NCBI GenBank assembly: GCA_016794565.1
Contig: JAEUHQ010000072.1
Span: 1 to 64,000 of the forward strand
DNA length: 64,000 nt
Direction of reading: 5' to 3'
DNA from: Planctomycetota bacterium
Lineage (GTDB): Bacteria; Planctomycetota; UBA1135; UBA2386
Under the pieces are notes generated by a model. The model was not told the DNA's origin, did not search any database, and saw only the letters and a list, made by a program, of their open reading frames with translations. Below, in pieces: positions 35,671 to 44,241 of this stretch. Position numbers and translations under genes: made by a program. Position 1 is the first letter of the stretch. Each line of letters begins with the position of its first letter.

Positions 35671-36533
35671 GCGAGCCCGCCCGCCACGCGGGCGGCGGGG
35701 CTTCGCCCGACGACGCCGACCTCGATCGCCGACTGCGGTTCGCGTGCGACGTCGCGGGTGAGGCTGGCCGCCGCCTGCTCGCGCTCCGCGCGTCGTCGCG
35801 ATGGTCCGACGAGACCGTGCTCGGCGATGTCGCCGACCAGATGGCCGACGCGTTCCTGCAGGGTTGCCTGCTCGGGCGCTGGCCAGACGACGGCGTGTTG
35901 TCCGAAGAGACGAAGGACGACGGCGCGCGCCGTACGAAGCGCTGGTGCTGGGTCGTGGATCCCCTCGACGGCACGAAGGAGTATCGCGCCGGCCGCCACG
36001 ATTGGGCAGTGCACGTGGGCCTCGCTTGCGACGGCGCGCCGGTGCTCGGCGCGGTCGCGATGCCCGCTCTCGGGCGGGTCGTCGGAGGTGTGTGCGTGCC
36101 CGGGCGCGAACGGATCGTCCAGCTCGGATCGGCCGCGGCGCTCGCCGACGATGTCGACGGCGCCCGGCCCCTGCGCCTGGCGATGAGCCGGAGCCACACG
36201 CCGCCGTGGATGGAGGGGTTCGCGCGCGCGCTCGTCGGGTCGGGCGCTTCGTTCGAGCTCGTTCCGTCGGGCAGCGTCGGCTTCAAGGTGGGCCTGCTGC
36301 TCTTCGGTGATGCCGACGTGTACGTGCACGACAAGGGTCTGAAGGAGTGGGACACGCTCGCCCCCGAAGCCGTGGCGCGGGCCGCGGGATGGGGCGTGTG
36401 CCGGCTCGACGGCAGCGAGCAGCGCTACAACCAGGTCGACCCGCGCAACGACGAACTCGTCGTGTGTCGCCCTCGCATCCGCGAGCGCGTGCTGGCGGCG
36501 GTCGCCGCGCACGGCCCGCGCGCAACTCGCTGA
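35667..36533 (+). CDS. cysQ: 3'(2'),5'-bisphosphate nucleotidase (CysQ family)
   Basis: A 288-residue inositol-monophosphatase-fold enzyme that hydrolyses PAP (from sulfotransferase reactions) or PAPS to AMP/APS. Metal-site motifs are LSEE (78-81), DPLDGTKEY (98-106) and the C-terminal KEWDTLAPEAVARAAG. The only start codon before the conserved N-terminal helix (RLRFACDVAGEAGRRLL) is a TTG at 35667 overlapping the upstream stop (TTGA), so the start is less certain. An 8-bp hairpin (CCGCCCGC/GCGGGCGG, 35677-35695) lies inside the first codons. Its position next to two sulfotransferases and PAPS-making genes fits removal of inhibitory PAP. Confidence 0.87.
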   Translation: MSEPARHAGGGASPDDADLDRRLRFACDVAGEAGRRLLALRASSRWSDETVLGDVADQMADAFLQGCLLGRWPDDGVLSEETKDDGARRTKRWCWVVDPLDGTKEYRAGRHDWAVHVGLACDGAPVLGAVAMPALGRVVGGVCVPGRERIVQLGSAAALADDVDGARPLRLAMSRSHTPPWMEGFARALVGSGASFELVPSGSVGFKVGLLLFGDADVYVHDKGLKEWDTLAPEAVARAAGWGVCRLDGSEQRYNQVDPRNDELVVCRPRIRERVLAAVAAHGPRATR

Positions 36534-36549
36534 CTGCCGCCGCTGCGGC

Positions 36550-37452
36550 TCACACCGGGTAGCCGAGAGCCTGCAGTTCCTGACCGATGATCTCGGTGAA
36601 CATCTTCTGGATCTCGGGCGACATCTCGCGCCGCCATCGCTGCATCGATGCCTCGGGCCCCGCCGACGACATGTGGTGGCGGAACTCGGACTGGTTCGCG
36701 AGCACTTCCTCCGCGTTCAACTGCACGCCGAGGCGGTCGGAGAGCTTCGCGGCGACGCCGGCAAGGTCGGTGGCCATCTCCTCGTAGCGCACCACCGTCG
36801 CGCGAGGGTCCTTCGGCGCCATCTCGAGGATCATGCGCAGTCGCAGCTTCCTCTCCTCGACGAAGCGGTAGGCAAACTTCTCGGGCGCTTCGCCTTCGAT
36901 CACCGAGAAGTACGTCGTGCCGCGCTTCTTGTTGAACGACCAGATCGACATCAGGATGTCGCGCGGGTCGCGCAGCAGGTAGATCACCTCGGGTTCGAGC
37001 CCGAGGTCTTGCAGCGAGTAGCGGAACAGCGCTCGCGACTTCTCGGCGTACCACACGGGCTCCGGGTCGAGCTGGGGCGACGAAATCGTGGAGCTTCGCG
37101 CTCGCTCCGAGAACTCGCGCCACGCGGTCCGGAACGTGTCGTGCCACATGGGGTCGCGGCCCATCGCGTCGAAGCCGGCAGGCAGCGGGAACGGCGGGGG
37201 TTCGATCCAGTTGCCCGAGGTCGCCGGCTCGTCGAGGAGCTGCTCCAGTGTCCACTCGTCGCGCCGAAGGCCGCCGTCTGCGAGTTGCCAGGACCAGCGC
37301 AGGAGGAACGCGAGGTAGCGGTATTCGAACGGCGACACCCGGTCGAACAGGATCTTCGGCGACGTGCCGAGCAGCTGCATCAGCAGCGTCGAGCCGCTGC
37401 GCGCGGGGAACAGCAGCAGCAGCGGTCGGAGCAGGCGGTCTTCAGGAGGCAT
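36550..37452 (-). CDS. PAPS-dependent sulfotransferase (A)
   Basis: A 300-residue sulfotransferase. The 5'-phosphosulfate loop is PARSGST (16-22, in LLLLFPARSGSTLLMQLL). The 3'-phosphate site is YLLRDPRDILMSI (158-170) with Arg161 and Ser169 in the expected places. Late in the protein, GVQLNAEEV and FRHHMSSAG precede the conserved final helix. It would move sulfate from PAPS to a hydroxyl of a glycan or similar acceptor. It overlaps the upstream sulfotransferase gene by 11 bases, so the two are one operon. It is convergent with cysQ. Confidence 0.92.
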   Translation of the reverse strand: MPPEDRLLRPLLLLFPARSGSTLLMQLLGTSPKILFDRVSPFEYRYLAFLLRWSWQLADGGLRRDEWTLEQLLDEPATSGNWIEPPPFPLPAGFDAMGRDPMWHDTFRTAWREFSERARSSTISSPQLDPEPVWYAEKSRALFRYSLQDLGLEPEVIYLLRDPRDILMSIWSFNKKRGTTYFSVIEGEAPEKFAYRFVEERKLRLRMILEMAPKDPRATVVRYEEMATDLAGVAAKLSDRLGVQLNAEEVLANQSEFRHHMSSAGPEASMQRWRREMSPEIQKMFTEIIGQELQALGYPV

Positions 37453-38302
37453 ACCCGAGTGCCTCCAGTTCGGCGCGCATCTTCATCCGGTAGTGGGCGT
37501 AGGCCGGCTCGGGCAGCACGCCGCGCCAGCGCGACTCCGGCCACTCGTGGCCCGTGGATGGTGTCGCGGGTGCGGTCGCAGTCGGCAACTGAAGCCAGGA
37601 ACGCACGCGTGCCCAGGCGTCCGCGGTTGCTCCGATCACGTCCTCGTAGCGGACACACAGTGTCTCCGGGGTCGTCGGGGTCTTCGCGAGTTCCGCGAGG
37701 CGGGCCCGCACGAAGCGGTTGGCCTGGCGTTCCGTGAGCGTGAGCAGGGTGTCGATGCAGTTGAGCACCGGCGGCAGCGCGCCGCGACGGCCGCTGGACA
37801 TCCAGTGTTCGACGAGCTCGCCGCGCGGATCGCGCGCGATCCGCAGCGTGCGGTGGGGCACGCCGGCTTCGCGCAGCGCGATCGGCAGCCACTCGGGCGC
37901 CGGCTCCACGTAGAAGCGATGCTCCGGGCCGCGCGGCGTGCGATCGCAGAAGAAGCCCCAGTTGCGTTGCAGCATGCGCTGCCACAGGAGCTGTCCCTCG
38001 AACGCGTTGCCGACGTGTTCACCGGGCCCGGGGAACCCGGCGATCCGCCGCGTGCCCCGCTCACCTTGGATCGGCGGATAGAACACGGTTTCGTGGTTCC
38101 ACGTCGGCGACTCCTCGGTCATGCCCGCGAGCACCTTCGCGTGGCGCGCGAGGTAGCACAGCACGCGCCGATCGACGAGCGGCGACCACTCGGTCGTCAC
38201 TTCGGGCATCCGGAGCAGGACGTCCAGTACCGGGCGGATCGTTCCCGCGAGTCCGGTGGACACCACGACGAGCGGGATCAGGGGTGTCGTAGCTGTCGCC
38301 AT
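37442..38302 (-). CDS. Sulfotransferase-like protein (B), divergent PAPS loop
   Basis: A 286-residue sulfotransferase-fold protein. The 3'-phosphate site is clear (RIARDPRGELVEHWMSS; Arg157, Ser169), and the C-terminus (YAHYRMKMRAELEALGY) matches the family. The N-terminal loop is STGLAGT (15-21) instead of the usual PRSGST, with no Lys or Arg at the catalytic place, so activity is less certain than for neighbour A. First gene of a two-gene operon, divergent from the exporter permease. Confidence 0.85.
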   Translation of the reverse strand: MATATTPLIPLVVVSTGLAGTIRPVLDVLLRMPEVTTEWSPLVDRRVLCYLARHAKVLAGMTEESPTWNHETVFYPPIQGERGTRRIAGFPGPGEHVGNAFEGQLLWQRMLQRNWGFFCDRTPRGPEHRFYVEPAPEWLPIALREAGVPHRTLRIARDPRGELVEHWMSSGRRGALPPVLNCIDTLLTLTERQANRFVRARLAELAKTPTTPETLCVRYEDVIGATADAWARVRSWLQLPTATAPATPSTGHEWPESRWRGVLPEPAYAHYRMKMRAELEALGYAS

Positions 38303-38471
38303 CCGGAGGGAGTCGCGGGCCGTGTCACGGGCAGGACAAGGTATCGGCGTCGGAGGTGCGATCCAGAATCCGAAGTTCGCACGATCTCGACGGTCGCGCT
38401 CGCACCGTTGCCATCGCGGGATGGGTCGTGCCTGCGAGGATCTGTCGCTGGTCGCGTGCCGGCGACCGATG

Positions 38472-38477
38472 TAGCCT
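38472..38477 (+). promoter_or_regulatory. -10-like TAGCCT before wzm
   Basis: TAGCCT lies 31 bases before the wzm ATG, in the 206-bp divergent region. No clear -35 is visible. For the leftward sulfotransferases I see only a weak candidate. Confidence 0.35.
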
Positions 38478-38508
38478 TCGCGCCCGCCGTGGCCGCCCGA
38501 ACCCCTCG

Positions 38509-39399
38509 ATGACCCTCGTTCGCGAATACGACGCCGCCACCGCGCCCAGGGGTGTCTTCCGGCACGTGCTGTCGATCGCCGGTTACCCCGGCATCGTCTG
38601 GCAGAACCGCTACATGGTGCAGAACTTCCTGCGCCGCGACCTGCTGAGTCGCGCGCACGGGTCCCTGCTCGGGATCTGGTGGCTGCTGCTGCACCCGCTG
38701 TTCATGTTCTGCATCTACTTCCTGGTCTTCGGGATGTTCTTGGGGAACCAGAAGGCAGGTCAGCCGCCCGATCCGACGTTCGCCATCTACCTCTTCTCGG
38801 GCGTGATCGTTTTCCACGCGCTGACCGAGGCGACGACACAGTGCTGCCAGATCGTGGTCGACAACGGCAACCTCGTGAAGAAGGTCGCCTTCCCGTCCGA
38901 GGCGCTGGTGGTGCACGTCGGCCTGGTGTCGCTCGTGCTCTACTGCGTCGGTGCGGCGGTGTGTGTTCCCGTCGGATGGATGCTCGGGGTGCTGCATCCG
39001 GGGTGGCTGTTGTGCGCGCTGCCGCTGGTGCTCGTCGTGCAGTTCTCGCTGACGATCGGCATCGGGCTGCTCCTCGCCAACCTCTACGTGTTCCTGCGCG
39101 ACGTGTCGCAGCTCTGGCGCGTCGCGACGTCGGTGTGGATGTTCCTGACGCCGGTGTTCTGGACGCCGCGGCTGTTCGCCGAGAAGCAGTTCCCGAGCTG
39201 GTTCACGTCGATCATCACGCACGGCAACGCGGCGGCGCCGCTGCTGCAGGCGCATCGCTTGGCCCTCGGGATGGCGCCCGAGACCCCGGTCACCTTCTGG
39301 GCCCAGCTGGGGCTCGCCGCGGCGTGGGCCGCCGGATTCCTGCTGGTCGGCTACACCACGTTCATGGCGAGCAAGCACAAGTACGCCGACCTCGTCTGA
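38509..39399 (+). CDS. wzm: ABC-2 polysaccharide export permease
   Basis: A 296-residue inner-membrane permease with six TM helices, of the Wzm/KpsM/TagG family. N-terminal YMVQNFLRRDLLSRAHGSLLGIWWLLLHPLFM is the typical amphipathic gate helix and first TM. NGNLVKKVAFPSEAL and LYVFLRDVSQLWRVATSVWMFLTPVFW are family landmarks. It should export an undecaprenyl-linked glycan together with the ATPase encoded at 39413-40624. The ATPase gene is on the opposite strand and convergent, unusual for a wzm/wzt pair. ATG at 38509. Confidence 0.92.
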   Translation: MTLVREYDAATAPRGVFRHVLSIAGYPGIVWQNRYMVQNFLRRDLLSRAHGSLLGIWWLLLHPLFMFCIYFLVFGMFLGNQKAGQPPDPTFAIYLFSGVIVFHALTEATTQCCQIVVDNGNLVKKVAFPSEALVVHVGLVSLVLYCVGAAVCVPVGWMLGVLHPGWLLCALPLVLVVQFSLTIGIGLLLANLYVFLRDVSQLWRVATSVWMFLTPVFWTPRLFAEKQFPSWFTSIITHGNAAAPLLQAHRLALGMAPETPVTFWAQLGLAAAWAAGFLLVGYTTFMASKHKYADLV

Positions 39400-39412
39400 C
39401 CCGCGCCGGGGA

Positions 39413-40624
39413 TCAGCGCATCGCGTCGATCTTCCAGCGGTGGTCCTGCAGGAAGAGGCCGAGGTCCTTCGTGCGGTTCTGGACGATCAGCTGCTCGGTC
39501 GCCGGTCGCTCCTCGAAACGGTGCACGCCGTCGGAGTCGAAGAGGTAGAGCACGACCGTGAACTTCCCCGACAGGAGCCGCAAGCGATCCAGGAAGAGCG
39601 TCACGTGGCCTTCGGTGAAGTCGATGGTCTCGCCGTTGAACTGCGTCGCGTGCGTGAAGCACTCGGTTCCGTCGTTGCGGCGCGCGCCGATCGCGAGGTG
39701 CAGGCGCTCCTTCTTCACGCCGTTCTTCAGGTGCACGCGGATCGCGACGTTCTCACCGGGCGCGAACGTGTTGCGCGGCTGCATCGTCTGCGGGTCGAGG
39801 ATCACGCCCTCGACGATGTGCGGCAGGTCGGCCGGGTTGCCGAAGCGCTGCGGGGCATCCGCGAACGGGCGCGGGTCGCCTTCGCCGCCGCCTGCCGTCG
39901 TCTCGTAGCTCGCGTACTCGTTCGTGACGGTCACCGAGTCGGCGATGAGTCGCGCTTCACCCTGGTGCATCCAGATCGCGCGTTCGCAGATCTGCCGCAC
40001 GTCGTAGAGCGAGTGCGAGCAGAAGAACATCGACTTCCCCTCGCCCTTGTACTTCCAGATGCGCTCGACACACTTCTTGCGGAAGTTCATGTCTCCGACC
40101 GCGAGGATCTCGTCGATGATGAGCAGGTCGGGTTCCGTCGCGACGGCGACGCTGAATCCGAGGCGCGCTGCCATGCCGGAGGAGTAGGTGCGCACCGGTG
40201 CGTTGATGAACTCGCCGAGTTCGCTGAAGTCGACGATCTCCTGGAACTTCCGCTGCGCCTCCTTGCGCGAGAAGCCCATCATCGCCGCGTTCATGTAGAT
40301 GTTCTCGCGGCCCGTGAAGCCCGGCTGGAAGCCGGCGCCCAGTTCGAGCAGGCTCGTGACGCGGCCGTTCACCTTGTAGCTGCCCGACGTCGGGAACGTC
40401 GTGCCGCTCAGCACCTTCAGCAGGGTCGACTTGCCCGCGCCGTTGCTGCCGACGACGCCGACGCATTCGCCGCGGTCGACGTGGAACGACACGTCGCGCA
40501 GCGCCCTGATCTCGCGGTGCCGCGGGCGCTTGTTCCATGGCATCGCCTCGGCGATCCGGCCGTACGGAGTGCCATACAGCCTGTAGGTCTTGCTGAGGTT
40601 CCTGGTTTCGATGACCGGGTCCAT
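39413..40624 (-). CDS. wzt: ABC exporter ATPase with glycan-binding C-terminal domain
   Basis: A 403-residue ATPase: Walker A GSNGAGKST (59-67), signature YSSGMAARL (147-155), Walker B LLIIDE (167-172). After about residue 255 there is a Wzt-C-like beta-sandwich domain (GVILDPQTMQPRNTFAPGENVAIRVHL to the end). In known systems this domain recognises the modified end of the O-antigen before export. It lies 14 bp after the cysN stop, in the same operon as the PAPS-making genes, and 13 bp from the convergent wzm stop. Confidence 0.93.
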   Translation of the reverse strand: MDPVIETRNLSKTYRLYGTPYGRIAEAMPWNKRPRHREIRALRDVSFHVDRGECVGVVGSNGAGKSTLLKVLSGTTFPTSGSYKVNGRVTSLLELGAGFQPGFTGRENIYMNAAMMGFSRKEAQRKFQEIVDFSELGEFINAPVRTYSSGMAARLGFSVAVATEPDLLIIDEILAVGDMNFRKKCVERIWKYKGEGKSMFFCSHSLYDVRQICERAIWMHQGEARLIADSVTVTNEYASYETTAGGGEGDPRPFADAPQRFGNPADLPHIVEGVILDPQTMQPRNTFAPGENVAIRVHLKNGVKKERLHLAIGARRNDGTECFTHATQFNGETIDFTEGHVTLFLDRLRLLSGKFTVVLYLFDSDGVHRFEERPATEQLIVQNRTKDLGLFLQDHRWKIDAMR

Positions 40625-40638
40625 GGGGTGTTCCGTCC

Positions 40639-42582
40639 TCAGCGGACGAGGCCGCGGGTGCGCAGCATCGCGACCACCTTGTCGAGGTTCGTCGTTGCCG
40701 CGTCGCCCAGTGTGTCGAGGCGAAGTTCGGGTTTGTCGGGGACCTCGTACGGCGCGTCGACGCCCGTGACGCCGACGATCTCGCCCGCGCGGGCCCGTGC
40801 GTAGAGGCCGTCGTTGTCGCGGCGCTCGCAGGCCTCGAGTGGCGCGTCGCAGAACACCTCGAAGAACGAATCGCCGCCGACGATCTCGCGCGCCTGCTTC
40901 CTTTCGAACGCGATCGGCGACACGAGGGCCACGATCGTGCTGATGCCCTGCGCCATGTTGAGGCGCGCGATCTCGGCGGCGCGGCGCTGATTCTCCCAGC
41001 GATCGGCGCCGCTGAAGCCGAGGTCGCGGTTGATCGACAGGCGCAGGATCTCGCCATCGAGGACCTGCGCGTGGTGGTCGTGGTCGAACAACCACTTCTC
41101 GAGCCCGTACGCGAGCGAGGACTTGCCGGCGCGTGGGAGTCCGGTGATCCACAGCACGAACGGTGTCTGGCCGAGGCGCGCCTTGCGCTGCTCGGGCGTG
41201 ACCTGGCGCTTGTTCTGCAGGCGCACGTTGGCGCCGGCGTCGGCTGCGGCGCGGCGGCGGCCCGTCGCCTGGTCCGCGGTCTTCCGTTCGACGATCATGC
41301 CCGCGCCGACGGTCGCGTTCGTGAGGCGGTCGATCAGGATGAAGGAACCGCACGAACGGTTCTTCGCGTACGCGTCGACGGCGAGTGGGCGCGCGCACTC
41401 GATGCGAATGCGGCCGACTTCGTTCATCTTCAGCGTCGTCGCGGATTCGCGATGGAGATCGGCGACGTTGATGCGGTAGCGGATGTCGGTGACCGCCGCC
41501 GCGGTCTGCCGAGTCGTGTGCTTCACCAGGTACTGCTTGCCGGGGAGCAGCGGTTCGCCGTCGAACCACACCACCATCGCCTCGACGGCGTTCTCGAGTG
41601 GCGGTGCGTTGTTCGGCGCGACCAGCATGTCGCCGCGGCTGATGTCGATCTCGTCCTGCAGGGTGATCGTGACGGCGCGTCCGGCCCACGCGTCCTGCAG
41701 CGGTCCGTCGAACGTGACGATCGACTTCACCGTGCTCTGTTTCCCGGACGGCAGCGCCGCGATGCGGTCGCCGACGCGCAGCACCCCCGACGCGACCGTC
41801 CCGGCGTAGCCGCGGAAGTCGAGGTTGGGGCGGACGACCTGCTGCACGGGAAAACGCAGGTCCACGAGGTTCTTGTCGCTCGCGACGTGCACAGTCTCGA
41901 GGTGGTCGAGCAGCGGCGAACCCTGGAACCACGGCATGCTCGTGCCGCGGTGAACGACGTTCTCGCCCGACAGCGCGGACATCGGGATGAAGTGGATGTC
42001 GCGCACCTGGAGGCGCGATGCGAACTCGCCGTATGCGTCGCGGATCTCTGCGAAGCGCTGCTCGCTCCAGTCGACGAGGTCCATCTTGTTGATCGCGATG
42101 ACGAAGTGCTGGATCCCGAGCAGTGCGCACAGGAACGAGTGTCGCCGCGTCTGTTCGAGCACGCCGTAGCGGGCGTCGATCAAGATCACCGCGAGGTCGC
42201 AGTTCGACGCGCCGGTCGCCATGTTGCGCGTGTACTGCACGTGCCCCGGCGTGTCGGCGATGATGAACTTGCGCCGTTCGGTCGCGAAGTAGCGGTACGC
42301 CACGTCGATCGTGATGCCCTGCTCGCGTTCGGCCTGCAGGCCGTCGACGAGCAGCGCGAGGTCGATCGCCTCGCCCGTGGTCCCGAACCGGTCCGACGCC
42401 TTCTTCGTCGCCCGCAGCACGTCGTCGTGCACGGTCTGCGAGTCGTAGAGCATGCGGCCGATCAGCGTGGACTTGCCGTCGTCGACGCTGCCGCACGTGA
42501 GAAGACGCAGCATCTCGCGCTTGCCGTAGCGGTCGAGGTAGCGATCGAGTCCCTGTTCGTCGAGCTGGCGCGAGAGACTCAT
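40639..42582 (-). CDS. cysN: Sulfate adenylyltransferase subunit 1 fused to an APS kinase-like domain
   Basis: A 647-residue NodQ/CysNC-type fusion. The N-terminal GTPase (1-430) has G1 GSVDDGKST (31-39), DTPGH (110-114) and NKMD (165-168), and drives ATP sulfurylase with CysD. The C-terminal domain (about 474-647) is an APS kinase fold, but its P-loop is GLPRAGKSS (481-489) and the nucleotide/APS-binding loop reads LDGEILR (508-514), where active enzymes have LDGDNVR. A complete canonical CysC is encoded in the same operon, so this domain may be regulatory, structural or of altered specificity. The start overlaps the cysD stop by one base. Confidence 0.93.
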   Translation of the reverse strand: MSLSRQLDEQGLDRYLDRYGKREMLRLLTCGSVDDGKSTLIGRMLYDSQTVHDDVLRATKKASDRFGTTGEAIDLALLVDGLQAEREQGITIDVAYRYFATERRKFIIADTPGHVQYTRNMATGASNCDLAVILIDARYGVLEQTRRHSFLCALLGIQHFVIAINKMDLVDWSEQRFAEIRDAYGEFASRLQVRDIHFIPMSALSGENVVHRGTSMPWFQGSPLLDHLETVHVASDKNLVDLRFPVQQVVRPNLDFRGYAGTVASGVLRVGDRIAALPSGKQSTVKSIVTFDGPLQDAWAGRAVTITLQDEIDISRGDMLVAPNNAPPLENAVEAMVVWFDGEPLLPGKQYLVKHTTRQTAAAVTDIRYRINVADLHRESATTLKMNEVGRIRIECARPLAVDAYAKNRSCGSFILIDRLTNATVGAGMIVERKTADQATGRRRAAADAGANVRLQNKRQVTPEQRKARLGQTPFVLWITGLPRAGKSSLAYGLEKWLFDHDHHAQVLDGEILRLSINRDLGFSGADRWENQRRAAEIARLNMAQGISTIVALVSPIAFERKQAREIVGGDSFFEVFCDAPLEACERRDNDGLYARARAGEIVGVTGVDAPYEVPDKPELRLDTLGDAATTNLDKVVAMLRTRGLVR

Positions 42583-43490
42583 CAGAAGTAGCCCTCGCGC
42601 TTCTTCTCCTCCATCGAGCCGGCTTCGTCGTAGTCGATCACGCGGCCCTGCCGTTCGGAGTCCCGGCTGCGCAGCATCTCCTCGATGATCTTCGGCAGCG
42701 TGTCCGCCGTGGACTCGATGGCGCCCGTCAGCGGATAGCAGCCGAGCGTGCGGAAGCGGACCATTTTCATCTGCGGCTTCTCACCCTGCTGCAGCGGGAG
42801 CCGGTCGTCGTCGACCATGATCCACGTGCCGTTGCGCTGTACGACCGGCCGCTCCTTCGCGAAGTAGAGCGGCACGACCGGCAGGTTCTCGCGCAGGATG
42901 TAGAGCCAGACGTCGAGTTCGGTCCAGTTGCTGAGCGGGAAGACGCGGATCGACTCGCCCTTGTTGACGCGGCAGTTGAAGAGGTTCCAGAGCTCGGGGC
43001 GCTGGTTCTTCGGGTCCCACTGGTGGAAGCGGTCCCGGAAGCTGAACACACGCTCCTTCGCTCTGCTCTTCTCCTCGTCGCGGCGGGCGCCGCCGAACGC
43101 GGCGTCGTACTTGCCGGCGTCGAGCGCCTGCTTCAGCGCCTCCGTCTTCATGACGTGCGTGTAGCGCTGCGTGCCGTGGTCGAAGGGGTTGATGCCGTTC
43201 TTCACCCCTTCCTGGTTGATCCACTCGTCGAAGTCGAGACCGAGGTCGCGCACCATCCGGTCGCGGAAGGAGATCATCTCCTTGAACTTCCACGTCGTGT
43301 TGACGTGCAGCACCTTGAACGGGATGCGCGCCGGCGCGAACGCCTTCTCGGCGAGCCGCAGCATCACGCCGGAGTCCTTGCCGATCGAGTACAGCATCAC
43401 CGGCTTCTCGAACTCGGCCGCGACCTCACGCAGGATGTAGATGCTCTCCTGCTCGAGTTGTTCGAGGTGACTCAGCGACGCCTTGGTCAT
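42582..43490 (-). CDS. cysD: Sulfate adenylyltransferase subunit 2
   Basis: A 302-residue PP-loop ATP-pyrophosphatase that adenylylates sulfate to APS with CysN. The PP-loop is YSIGKDSGV (54-62), and [48 protein letters not shown] and [12 protein letters not shown] are diagnostic. Length equals the E. coli protein (302). The ATG at 43490 overlaps the cysC stop by four bases. Part of a cysC-cysD-cysN-wzt operon. Confidence 0.96.
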   Translation of the reverse strand: MTKASLSHLEQLEQESIYILREVAAEFEKPVMLYSIGKDSGVMLRLAEKAFAPARIPFKVLHVNTTWKFKEMISFRDRMVRDLGLDFDEWINQEGVKNGINPFDHGTQRYTHVMKTEALKQALDAGKYDAAFGGARRDEEKSRAKERVFSFRDRFHQWDPKNQRPELWNLFNCRVNKGESIRVFPLSNWTELDVWLYILRENLPVVPLYFAKERPVVQRNGTWIMVDDDRLPLQQGEKPQMKMVRFRTLGCYPLTGAIESTADTLPKIIEEMLRSRDSERQGRVIDYDEAGSMEEKKREGYF

Positions 43491-44116
43491 CGGGGGGCTC
43501 GGCTCTCGTCCGGGGGCGAAAGGAGCCCGCGGCTGGTCAGCAAGTGCAGCACAGCATCGACCGAATCCGCGACCGGAGTCGAGCCCGAACGGACGTGCAG
43601 CTCGGGATTCACGGGCGCTTCGTACGGCGCGCTGACACCGGTGAATTCGGGGATCTGGCCGGCGCGAGCCTTCTTGTAGAGGCCCTTCGGATCGCGGCTC
43701 TCGCAGACGTCGAGCGGTGCGTCCACGAACACCTCGAGGAAGCGCTCGCCGACGATCGTGCGCGCCTGGTCGCGATCGCTTCGGTACGGCGAGATGAACG
43801 ACGTCAGCACGATCGCTCCGGCGTCGGCGAGCAGAGCGGCGACGTGGGCCACGCGCCGGATGTTCTCGGTCCGGTCCGCCGGCGAGAAGCCGAGGTCGGC
43901 GCAGAGTCCGTGGCGCACGTTGTCGCCGTCGAGCACGTAGGCGAGGTGGCCGGCGTTCGCGAGGCGCTCCTCGACCGCGCACGCGAGGGTCGACTTGCCC
44001 GAGCCGGAGAGACCCGTGAACCAGACGACCACGGCACCCTGGCCGAGGATCCGCTCGCGATCACGCCGCGAAACAGAGCCTTCGTGGCGCTTCAGGTTGC
44101 GGGGCGAACTGGTCAT
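43487..44116 (-). CDS. cysC: Adenylylsulfate kinase
   Basis: A 209-residue APS kinase that phosphorylates APS to PAPS, the sulfate donor. It has the canonical P-loop GLSGSGKST (35-43), [10 protein letters not shown] (62-71), [15 protein letters not shown], and the lid [24 protein letters not shown]. First gene of the operon cysC-cysD-cysN-wzt. A 125-bp gap separates it from the upstream glycosyltransferase gene; I see no clear promoter hexamer there. Confidence 0.96.
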   Translation of the reverse strand: MTSSPRNLKRHEGSVSRRDRERILGQGAVVVWFTGLSGSGKSTLACAVEERLANAGHLAYVLDGDNVRHGLCADLGFSPADRTENIRRVAHVAALLADAGAIVLTSFISPYRSDRDQARTIVGERFLEVFVDAPLDVCESRDPKGLYKKARAGQIPEFTGVSAPYEAPVNPELHVRSGSTPVADSVDAVLHLLTSRGLLSPPDESRAPR

Positions 44117-44241
44117 CGATCGGCGGCAGGCGGCGGGACAGGGTCCGCGGCCGTGTGCAGGCTGTCAACGCCTTTCGCAGGCGGCGGACGGCGCGGCCGT
44201 GCGGCGCCGTTCGCACCGGCGACATCGCGCCGCACCCGCGA

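Noticed and set aside
35677..35695. Hairpin as terminator of the DUF1111 gene
   Set aside because: It lies inside the first codons of cysQ and has no T-tract; could attenuate but not shown.
39400..39412. Terminator between wzm and wzt
   Set aside because: Only a 4-bp stem (CCCG/CGGG); too weak to call.
40639..44116. Assimilatory sulfate reduction cluster
   Set aside because: No PAPS reductase or sulfite reductase is present, but sulfotransferases and CysQ are next door.
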